A DNA stretch of 12,511 bases from Bermanella sp034112325 (GTDB taxonomy: Bacteria > Pseudomonadota > Gammaproteobacteria > Pseudomonadales > Oceanobacteraceae). The stretch spans positions 1 through 12,511 of the forward strand of contig JAWUVO010000061.1 of NCBI GenBank assembly GCA_034112325.1, given 5' to 3'. The notes beneath the pieces were generated by a model. The model did not search any database and had not been told where the DNA came from. It saw only the letters and a list, made by a program, of their open reading frames with translations. The translations under genes were made by a program, and so were the position numbers. Shown here one piece after another: positions 1-5,797 of the stretch. Numbering within the stretch: the first letter of the stretch is position 1; each line of letters opens with the position of its first letter.

Positions 1-125
1 GCATGGCCCATATGACAAAAATCATAAACCGTCATACCACATACGTACATGCCAACCTTGCCAGCTTGTAGTGGTTTAAATTCTTCTTTCTGACGAGTCA
101 GAGTGTTGTAAACATTTAATGCCAT
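1..125 (-). CDS. cysS: Cysteinyl-tRNA synthetase, N-terminal fragment (cut by window edge)
   Basis: CysRS charges tRNA-Cys with cysteine in the cytoplasm. Only the first 41 codons are visible; the frame is open to the window edge. The peptide begins MALNVYNTLTRQKEEF and continues through GKVGMYVCGMTVYDFCHMGHA. This is the typical start of bacterial CysRS: the VCGxTVYD segment carries a zinc-binding cysteine, and the HMGH is the class I HIGH-type ATP-binding signature. The ATG at 125-123 is preceded by AGGAAA (136-131) at good spacing. The gene follows glnS on the same strand after 76 bases, so the two are probably co-transcribed. A stable hairpin sits immediately upstream of its ribosome binding site. 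Confidence 0.93.
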   Translation of the reverse strand, partial: MALNVYNTLTRQKEEFKPLQAGKVGMYVCGMTVYDFCHMGH

Positions 126-136
126 AGTGCTTTCCT

Positions 137-156
137 ATCGCGCGCAAGCGCACGAT
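137..156 (-). repeat. Intercistronic hairpin abutting the cysS ribosome binding site
   Basis: On the minus strand the bases ATCGTGCG, a CTTG loop and CGCGCGAT form an 8-pair stem with one G-U pair. It ends directly before the AGGAAA of cysS. No T-run follows, so it does not look like an intrinsic terminator. It could be an RNA processing or stability element, or it could tune access to the cysS start; the role is inferred. Confidence 0.5.
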
Positions 157-201
157 TAAAATTTCATACCCTACTTCATGCCCTGCTAATCACTTTATAG
201 C

Positions 202-1872
202 TTAACTATTAAGTGACTTATCTTCACGCAGGCCGATGGTCAGATTAAATACAGGTTTCTCTGCTGTGTGATCAAATCGATCCGCGACGTAATAGCCTTC
301 GCGTTCAAACTGAAAAACAGTTTCAGCAGCAATATTTGCTAGCGCAGGTTCAATTAAAGCAGTTGTAACTAACAAAGAGTTGGATGTTAAACAGTCCATA
401 AAATCTTTATCGCCGCCATCTGGGTTAGCGTCATTAAACAAGCGATCATAACTGCGGATCTCGGCTTGTACTGCATGCTTAGCACTCACCCAATGTACAA
501 CGCCTTTTGGTTTATCTCCGTCTTCAGGATCACAACCTAGTGTATTTTCTATTAAAGATGCATTTACTTGAATAATATTGCCTTCGGCGTCTTTTTCAAA
601 ACCATCGGCTTGCAGCACATAGCCATGGCGTAAACGGATACGACGACCGACGCAGAATTTTTTCTTAAATTTCTTACTGTATTCTTCTTTAAAGTCAGCG
701 TGGTCAATGTAAAGTTCATTTGTAAATGGCACGTCACGAGAACCTAGCTCTTCCCGATCTTGTAAATATGGAATGTTTAAAACCTCATCATGATCGGCCG
801 CCATATTCGCTATAACTACTTTAAGAGGGTTTAAAACCACCATTGCACGGGGTGCATTTTGATTTAGATCATCACGAATAAAAAACTCTAATTGTGCTAC
901 ATCAACAGTTCCATCTGTTTTGGCTACCGCTAGGCTGTCACAAAAATTACGGATGGAATCAGCGGTATAACCACGACGACGCATACCAGATATGGTTGGC
1001 ATTCTAGGATCGTCCCAACCGTTTACCACCTTGCCTTCTACTAGCGCACGCAATTTTCGCTTGCTGGTTACTGTGTAATTAATATTTAGACGACCAAATT
1101 CGTATTGATGAGGTTCGGCTGGTGTCTCAAGATTCGCAATAAACCAATCATATAACGGACGATGATCAGCAAACTCTAGGGTGCATACCGAATGGGTAAT
1201 TCCTTCAATAGCATCTGACTGGCCGTGAGCAAAATCATAGCTTGGGTAAATACACCATTTGTCCCCAGTTTGATGGTGACTGGCTTTTTTAATTCGATAA
1301 ATATATGGGTCACGTAAACTCATATTTGGTGCAGCCATATCAATTTTCACACGCAGACCACAAGCACCTTCTTCAAAGTCGCCACTGCGCATTTTTTCAA
1401 ATAACTCCAAATTTTCTTCAATACTACGGTCTCGAAACGGACTGTTAGTACCTGGCTTTTCAAAATTACCGCGATATTCTTTTGTTTGCTCAGCCGTTAA
1501 GTCGCAGACGTAAGCTTTACCCGCTTTGATTAGGTCTAGGGCCCACTGGTGCAGTTGGTCAAAATAATCAGACGTGTACTTGATGTCACCAGCCCATTGA
1601 AAACCCAACCAATTTACATCGTCTTGAATAGCCTGAACGTATTCGTCTTCTTCTTTTTCTGGATTGGTGTCGTCAAAACGTAAGTTGCACTGACCTCCAA
1701 ACTGCTTAGCCAGACCAAAATTCACGCAAATAGCCTTGGCGTGACCAATGTGCAGATACCCGTTAGGCTCTGGTGGAAAGCGCGTTGTTATTGATTGGTG
1801 CTTACCACTAGCTAAGTCTTCAGCAATAATTTTTTCGATAAAATTAGCGGGTTTTGCAATTACTTCAGTCAT
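202..1872 (-). CDS. glnS: Glutaminyl-tRNA synthetase
   Basis: Charges tRNA-Gln with glutamine in the cytoplasm. The 556-residue product matches the usual length of bacterial GlnRS (about 550) and aligns along its length with the E. coli enzyme as I remember it. The PPEPNGYLHIGHAK signature lies at residues 34-46 with HIGH at 41-44. FDDTNP is at 66-71, the WDDPRMPTISGMRRRG block at about 286-301, and the C-terminal beta-barrel anticodon-binding region ends with FQFEREGYY near 520-528. The KMSKS-like loop reads VTSKR (268-272) where E. coli has VMSKR. The frame is open 21 codons further upstream, but MTEVIAKPANFIEK resembles the normal N-terminus and the extra residues match nothing expected, so I start at 1872. 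A weak AGAG precedes it. The gene is divergent from ppiB and followed by cysS. Confidence 0.96.
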   Translation of the reverse strand: MTEVIAKPANFIEKIIAEDLASGKHQSITTRFPPEPNGYLHIGHAKAICVNFGLAKQFGGQCNLRFDDTNPEKEEDEYVQAIQDDVNWLGFQWAGDIKYTSDYFDQLHQWALDLIKAGKAYVCDLTAEQTKEYRGNFEKPGTNSPFRDRSIEENLELFEKMRSGDFEEGACGLRVKIDMAAPNMSLRDPYIYRIKKASHHQTGDKWCIYPSYDFAHGQSDAIEGITHSVCTLEFADHRPLYDWFIANLETPAEPHQYEFGRLNINYTVTSKRKLRALVEGKVVNGWDDPRMPTISGMRRRGYTADSIRNFCDSLAVAKTDGTVDVAQLEFFIRDDLNQNAPRAMVVLNPLKVVIANMAADHDEVLNIPYLQDREELGSRDVPFTNELYIDHADFKEEYSKKFKKKFCVGRRIRLRHGYVLQADGFEKDAEGNIIQVNASLIENTLGCDPEDGDKPKGVVHWVSAKHAVQAEIRSYDRLFNDANPDGGDKDFMDCLTSNSLLVTTALIEPALANIAAETVFQFEREGYYVADRFDHTAEKPVFNLTIGLREDKSLNS

Positions 1873-1980
1873 GTATTTAAACTCTAGATATATCAGCGAT
1901 ATGGGCTTATTTTGCCTATCCAACTCAGAATTCAAACGGGATATTGGCGTAGACGCTGGCTACAGATTAACAAAGGCCGT

Positions 1981-1986
1981 ATTATA
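1981..1986 (-). promoter_or_regulatory. Candidate -10 box for glnS, overlapping a possible ppiB -10
   Basis: The minus strand reads GCTATAATACGG, a perfect TATAAT, about 108 bases before the glnS ATG. No good -35 box is seen at 16-18 bases: the nearest TTGAAT is only 13 bases away. The same bases on the plus strand read TATTAT (1980-1985), about 39 bases before the ppiB ATG and also without a clear -35. One or both divergent genes may start here. This is motif reading only. Confidence 0.38.
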
Positions 1987-2024
1987 GCGACCCTTTCCAA
2001 TTCAATCATTAAAAAAGGTGCCTC

Positions 2025-2528
2025 ATGACACAGGTTCTACTAAAAACTACGTTCGGTGACATTAAACTTGCTCTAGATGCTGAAAAAGCACCTAAAACTG
2101 TCGAAAATTTCATCAACTACGTTAAAGACGGCTTTTACGACGGCCTAATCTTTCACCGTGTGATTGACGGTTTTATGATTCAGGGCGGCGGTATGAACCC
2201 AGATATGAGTCAAAAGCCTAATACTCAAGGCAGCATTGAGAACGAAGCTGACAACGGTTTAACCAACAAAAACCTAACTGTGGCCATGGCTCGTACAATG
2301 GACCCTCACAGCGCTTCAAGCCAGTTTTTCATTAACATCAAAGATAATAGCTTTTTAAACCATTCAGGTAAAAATGCTGAAGGTTGGGGTTATTGCGTAT
2401 TTGGTGAAGTAATTGAAGGTGAAGACGTTGTTAATCGTATTAAGGGTGTTAAAACTGGCATCACTATGGGTCATCAAGATGTACCCGTAGAGCCTGTTAT
2501 TATCGAAAGCGCTACCTTAGTAGAGTAA
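2025..2528 (+). CDS. ppiB: Peptidyl-prolyl cis-trans isomerase B (cyclophilin)
   Basis: A cytoplasmic cyclophilin that interconverts cis and trans Xaa-Pro bonds during protein folding. The 167-residue product is one cyclophilin domain with no signal peptide, close in length to E. coli PpiB (164). The active site is visible: FHRVIDGFMIQGGG with Arg45, Phe50 and Gln53; SQFFIN with Gln100 and Phe102; and GWGYCVFGEV with Trp121. Tyr123 lies close to the place of the human cyclophilin A histidine. The ATG at 2025 is preceded by AAGGTG. It lies between divergent glnS and downstream lpxH, a neighbourhood also seen in Pseudomonas. A terminator-like hairpin follows, so lpxH may have its own promoter. 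Confidence 0.96.
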   Translation: MTQVLLKTTFGDIKLALDAEKAPKTVENFINYVKDGFYDGLIFHRVIDGFMIQGGGMNPDMSQKPNTQGSIENEADNGLTNKNLTVAMARTMDPHSASSQFFINIKDNSFLNHSGKNAEGWGYCVFGEVIEGEDVVNRIKGVKTGITMGHQDVPVEPVIIESATLVE

Positions 2529-2570
2529 ATAACTAAAACCCCTGCGCTGCTTGCTGTATATGTAGCGTTA

Positions 2571-2606
2571 AAAAGTGCTCAAGGCTCCCTGCCTTTTGCA
2601 TTTTTT
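2571..2606 (+). terminator. Probable intrinsic terminator after ppiB
   Basis: The stem AAGGC/GCCTT has a TCCCT loop. It is extended outwards by TGC/GCA and AAAA/TTTT with small internal loops, and ends in a run of six T. It starts 42 bases after the ppiB stop. The core stem is short (5 pairs), so read-through into lpxH is possible. Confidence 0.5.
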
Positions 2607-2683
2607 GTTTTAGCTAGTTTTATCCATAGTTATTATCTCGCACAATATTACCTATCATCTTTCATACAACGACACGGATATTC

Positions 2684-3412
2684 ATGACGACTTGGTTCAT
2701 ATCTGACTTACATTTAGCGCTTGAAGAAACTCGTATAACTGCTGGGTTTTATCAATTTATATTAGAGCCTCAAGCTGGCGATACGCTATACATACTTGGT
2801 GATTTTTTTAATTACTGGGTGGGCGATGACGTTGACGATGAATACGCCGATCAAATCAAGCAGGCATTAAAAGCTACCTCAGAACGCGGGGTTAAGTTGT
2901 ATATAATGCATGGTAATAGAGATTTTTTAATTGGCGAGAAATTCTGCCAACAAAGCTCCTGCACTCTTTTAGACGATCCTACGTTGATTGACCTTGCCGG
3001 TGAACCAGTTTTATTGCTGCACGGCGACAGCCTTTGCACTAAAGATTTAGACTACATGGCATTTAGATCCATGGCACGTGGACAAGAATGGCAAGATAAT
3101 TTTTTAAGCCAGCCTTTAGCTAATAGAATTGCATATGCAGAGACTGCCCGCAAACAAAGTCAAAACAGCAACCAAAATAAAGATATGTCTACCATGGATG
3201 TTACAATTGAGGCTGTGAATAACGTATTAACCGAACATAACTGCACCCGTATGATTCATGGTCATACTCACCAGCCAAATACACATAACTGGGTTAATAA
3301 TGATCTAACTTGTGAACGTATAGTTCTAGGTGATTGGTACACTCATGGGTGGTACCTAAAGGTAGAGAATGGACAGTATCATAATATTAAATTCGACCTG
3401 CCAAGTGCTTAA
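2684..3412 (+). CDS. lpxH: UDP-2,3-diacylglucosamine diphosphatase
   Basis: Fourth step of lipid A synthesis: hydrolyses UDP-2,3-diacylglucosamine to lipid X and UMP at the inner face of the inner membrane. The 242-residue product (E. coli: 240) is a calcineurin-like metallophosphoesterase. All metal-binding motifs are visible: SDLHL with Asp8 and His10, GDFFNYWVGDD with Asp40, GNRDF with Asn78, LLHGDSLCT with His113, and HGHTH with His192 and His194. The middle segment before STMDV (about residues 131-168) corresponds to the substrate-covering lid region of the family. The start at 2684 fits the E. coli N-terminus, though the upstream CGGA is a weak ribosome site. It follows ppiB by 155 bases, which hold the probable ppiB terminator and no convincing promoter of their own. 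Confidence 0.95.
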   Translation: MTTWFISDLHLALEETRITAGFYQFILEPQAGDTLYILGDFFNYWVGDDVDDEYADQIKQALKATSERGVKLYIMHGNRDFLIGEKFCQQSSCTLLDDPTLIDLAGEPVLLLHGDSLCTKDLDYMAFRSMARGQEWQDNFLSQPLANRIAYAETARKQSQNSNQNKDMSTMDVTIEAVNNVLTEHNCTRMIHGHTHQPNTHNWVNNDLTCERIVLGDWYTHGWYLKVENGQYHNIKFDLPSA

Positions 3413-3492
3413 TTTCGGCTAAGTAAAGCCTTAATAGCGACCTTAAGAAATTACTCACAGTACCCATGTGATCTACATATCAATTCACTTCG

Positions 3493-3498
3493 TATAAT
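3493..3498 (+). promoter_or_regulatory. Candidate -10 box for the BLUF gene
   Basis: A perfect TATAAT lies 30-35 bases before the BLUF gene ATG. The best -35 candidate, TCTACA at 3472-3477, matches four of six consensus bases, but the spacing is only 15. The position between lpxH and the BLUF gene makes a separate promoter plausible, though not shown. Confidence 0.35.
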
Positions 3499-3527
3499 GA
3501 TTTTATTATCGATTTCTGGGTTTTTTT

Positions 3528-4022
3528 ATGTCAAATTTACATCAGCTAGTTTATGCAAGCGAAGCCAGCATAAGCTCAGGAGGAAAAGGCGTAGATTTAG
3601 AAGTTGGTCGAATCCTCACCAAATCTAAAAACAATAATAGCAAAGTAAGTATTGGCGGTGTTTTGTATTACGCTGATGGTTACTTTTTTCAAGTTTTAGA
3701 AGGTGATAAAGCAGCCATTCATTTGCTTTATGACAAAATTTGTAAAGATGAAAGACATGCCCATGCAAAAATACTTTTAGAAAGAAGTATCGATAGCCCT
3801 CAGTTTTCTGACTGGACCATGCATTTTGTTCCCGCTGGCAGCAGTATTAGGCAGCTTCTGAAAGATTATGGGTTAAAACACTTCACCCCATTTATTTTTT
3901 CTGAAGCACTTACTGTAACCTTGGTAGAAGTTCTTAGCTTAAATGGAAAGTACACGCCCCAAGAAAAGACAAAATCTTCACCTAAAGGCTTATTTAGTTC
4001 TATAAAAGGCTTATTTAAATAA
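3528..4022 (+). CDS. BLUF-domain blue-light receptor protein (short, with basic C-terminal tail)
   Basis: BLUF domains bind FAD and shift a hydrogen-bond network on blue light. The 164-residue protein is one BLUF domain (about residues 3-100) plus an extension. Residues aligned to AppA of Rhodobacter sphaeroides as I remember it are all kept: Tyr9 (AppA Tyr21), Asn37 (Asn45), Gln55 in FFQVLEGD (Gln63), Trp96 and Met98 in DWTM (Trp104, Met106). The spacing from Asn to Gln to Trp is identical; the Tyr-Asn stretch is about four residues longer. No EAL, GGDEF or other output domain is fused, so it probably signals through a protein partner or its tail. Residues 147-164 are basic and carry KGLF twice. 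There is no signal peptide. The start ATG follows a weak GGG. It is tandem with lpxH and convergent with the thioesterase gene. The light output is unknown. Confidence 0.9.
   Translation: MSNLHQLVYASEASISSGGKGVDLEVGRILTKSKNNNSKVSIGGVLYYADGYFFQVLEGDKAAIHLLYDKICKDERHAHAKILLERSIDSPQFSDWTMHFVPAGSSIRQLLKDYGLKHFTPFIFSEALTVTLVEVLSLNGKYTPQEKTKSSPKGLFSSIKGLFK
3984..4017 (+). repeat. In-frame 13-bp direct repeat coding the BLUF protein tail
   Basis: AAAGGCTTATTTA occurs at 3984-3996 and again, perfectly, at 4005-4017. The 21-base period is seven codons, so each copy encodes KGLF. It lies at the extreme 3' end of the BLUF gene. Confidence 0.8.
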
Positions 4023-4033
4023 AGTAATCTACT

Positions 4034-4052
4034 AAACACTCATAGTGTTTTT
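4034..4052 (+). terminator. Hairpin terminator between convergent genes
   Basis: AAACACT, a CAT loop and AGTGTTT form a perfect 7-pair stem followed by further T, 11 bases after the BLUF stop. On the minus strand the stem also follows the thioesterase stop, but without a good U-run, so it should act better on the plus-strand transcript. Confidence 0.6.
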
Positions 4053-4063
4053 ATCGCAGTATT

Positions 4064-4513
4064 TCATCGTGTTTTTCTTATTGCGTAAACTGCATGACAA
4101 GTGGCAACTATATTGCCACTGGTATCTTTAACTTTAGACAGTAGTTCGAAGTTATATCGCCCCTCTTGATCTAATGCTTTTTTCATTTTATCTACATCTC
4201 TGGATGTAAAGCACACCTCAGATATAAGATCGGTTAGTGCCGGCTTGGTAAAATCAATACTCATGCTTTTAAGAATTGGCACATATCCATTAATACCTGA
4301 AGATAAAAACACAATCCCTCCCAGCACTTCTGCTAGCGACCACTGAACGCCAGCATAAACTGAACCAAGGTGATTACTCACCTTACGCTCAATAGGCATA
4401 TGGCACTGAAATATACCATCGTCTAAAAATTCAAAGCTTACATTGAGAAATTCAAACAAAGGAACACTATTTTTACAAAGCTGTTCAATTATTTCAGGTT
4501 TTATCGCAGCCAC
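4064..4513 (-). CDS. Hotdog-fold thioesterase-like protein (PaaI/DUF4442 type)
   Basis: A 149-residue protein with the layout of a single hotdog domain: an N-terminal helix, the central signature NHLGSVYAGVQWSLAEVLGG (residues 47-66), then strands around PILKSMSIDF (79-88). Family members mostly hydrolyse acyl-CoA thioesters. The usual HAG or HGG of the signature is YAG here (Tyr53), while Glu62 is kept, so activity is not assured. The start codon is GTG at 4513, supported by AGGGG about 8 bases upstream; no ATG lies upstream in frame and the next is at residue 39. It is the last gene of the probable atu operon, 62 bases after the second acyl-CoA dehydrogenase. This suggests CoA release or removal of dead-end acyl-CoAs in the pathway, which is inference. 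The substrate cannot be read from the sequence. Confidence 0.78.
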   Translation of the reverse strand: MAAIKPEIIEQLCKNSVPLFEFLNVSFEFLDDGIFQCHMPIERKVSNHLGSVYAGVQWSLAEVLGGIVFLSSGINGYVPILKSMSIDFTKPALTDLISEVCFTSRDVDKMKKALDQEGRYNFELLSKVKDTSGNIVATCHAVYAIRKTR

Positions 4514-4575
4514 TTAATTTACCCCTATTTAAATAGTGTATTTTTTATGAAGCTTTTAATTATTTGAAGTTAAGT

Positions 4576-5748
4576 TTATAAACCCATTTGTTTAGCAATA
4601 ATTTCGTTCATAATTTCTCGTGTACCGCCACCAATAGATAGAATACGATTATCACGATACAAACGCTCCACCACGCTTTCTCGCATAAGTCCGTAGCCAC
4701 CAAATATTTGAACCGCTTCATAGGTGATAAAATCACTAGTATCAGTAGAAAAATTCTTCGCCATACTGACTTCCTTAGTTTGATCGATCCCCGCTTTCAT
4801 ATTGGCTGCTACGTTGTACATCATGGTATTACTTAATTCTAAGCGTGTTGCCATTTCTACTAGCTTGTGCTTAATGACCTGGTATTTAACAATAGAACGA
4901 CCAAACGTTTGACGCTCTTTTGCATATCTAATAGCTTCTGACAATGCCATTTCAGAAGTCATATTTGCCATAGACGCTAACATTAAACGTTCACTTTGGA
5001 AGTTTGCCATTATGGCAAAAAACCCTGTATTTTCTACACCAATTAGATTTTCCACTGGTACTAAACAATCATCAAAAAATAACTCGGCTGTGTCAGACGC
5101 CCACCAACACATTTTTTTAAGGCTTTTACCTGTAGTAAATCCAGGCGTGCCTTTTTCAATCATCAGCAAGCTAATACCACCATACCCCTCACCACCTGTT
5201 CTTACAGCCACAGTATAATAATCGGCACGTATACCAGAAGTAATAAATGTTTTACTGCCATTTACTTTATAAAATTCACCATCTTTAGTAGTGACCTTTT
5301 CGGCTCGTGTGTTTAGATTAGCCACATCAGACCCACCACTTGGTTCGGTAATGGCCAGCGCTGCAATTTTTTTACCTGAAATAATTTCTGGTAAAACTTT
5401 TTCTTTTAATGCTTTACTACCCCACTTCGCAATGGGTGGTGTGGCAATATCTAAGGAGCCTAAACTAGCCACTAAACCGCCACTTGTAGATCGCATAATC
5501 TCTTCAGAAAAAACTAATTTATGAAATATGTCACCTGGTGTTCCACCATACTGTTCATCAAAGCCTAAACCGAGAAAACCTGCGGCGCCTGCTTTTTGAT
5601 AAAGGTCACGGGGGAATTCATTATTCTCTTCCCATTCATCAATGAATGGGGTTATTTCTTTAGCAACAAAACGTGCCACACTCTCACGTAACGCATCATG
5701 TGTTTCATCAAAATGTACGGATAAAACTGATTTTTTATTTTTAGACAT
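4576..5748 (-). CDS. Acyl-CoA dehydrogenase (second copy in cluster)
   Basis: FAD enzyme that introduces a 2,3 double bond into acyl-CoA and passes electrons to ETF. At 390 residues it has the normal length and three-part fold: N-terminal helices (1-125), a middle beta domain with AITEPSGGSD (132-141) and a KTFIT segment near 166-170, and C-terminal helices with TFG, QIFGGYG (347-353) and RLYRDNRI (362-369). The medium-chain catalytic Glu in the IYEGT motif is Gly374 here (SIGGGT). Glu253 in FQSERLML sits where isovaleryl-CoA and long-chain dehydrogenases keep their base. ATG 5748 has AAGGTAA upstream. It follows atuF by 49 bases. It is clearly different from AtuD in this window. In this context it may oxidise 5-methylhex-4-enoyl-CoA or another downstream branched intermediate (inference). 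Confidence 0.9.
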   Translation of the reverse strand: MSKNKKSVLSVHFDETHDALRESVARFVAKEITPFIDEWEENNEFPRDLYQKAGAAGFLGLGFDEQYGGTPGDIFHKLVFSEEIMRSTSGGLVASLGSLDIATPPIAKWGSKALKEKVLPEIISGKKIAALAITEPSGGSDVANLNTRAEKVTTKDGEFYKVNGSKTFITSGIRADYYTVAVRTGGEGYGGISLLMIEKGTPGFTTGKSLKKMCWWASDTAELFFDDCLVPVENLIGVENTGFFAIMANFQSERLMLASMANMTSEMALSEAIRYAKERQTFGRSIVKYQVIKHKLVEMATRLELSNTMMYNVAANMKAGIDQTKEVSMAKNFSTDTSDFITYEAVQIFGGYGLMRESVVERLYRDNRILSIGGGTREIMNEIIAKQMGL

Positions 5749-5797
5749 AACAATTACCTTACAAACTTAATAAAATTAATTTATAACTTTTAACTTT

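Noticed and set aside
1055..1069. GlnRS KMSKS-like loop reads VTSKR instead of VMSKR, suggesting a damaged enzyme.
   Set aside because: The second residue of this loop varies among class I synthetases, and the lysine and serine are kept; the rest of glnS is intact.
1748..1987. Plus-strand open frame opposite the glnS 5' end.
   Set aside because: It lies mostly antisense to a clear gene, has no recognisable domain, and its sequence is explained by the opposite strand.
3416..3446. Weak inverted repeats after lpxH (GGCT/AGCC and CTTAA/TTAAG) as a terminator.
   Set aside because: Stems of 4-5 pairs with large loops and no T-run; not convincing.
4525..4536. Palindrome CTATTTAAATAG before the thioesterase ribosome site as an operator.
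   Set aside because: Only 12 bases and almost all A/T in an AT-rich gap, so easily due to chance; no promoter seen beside it.
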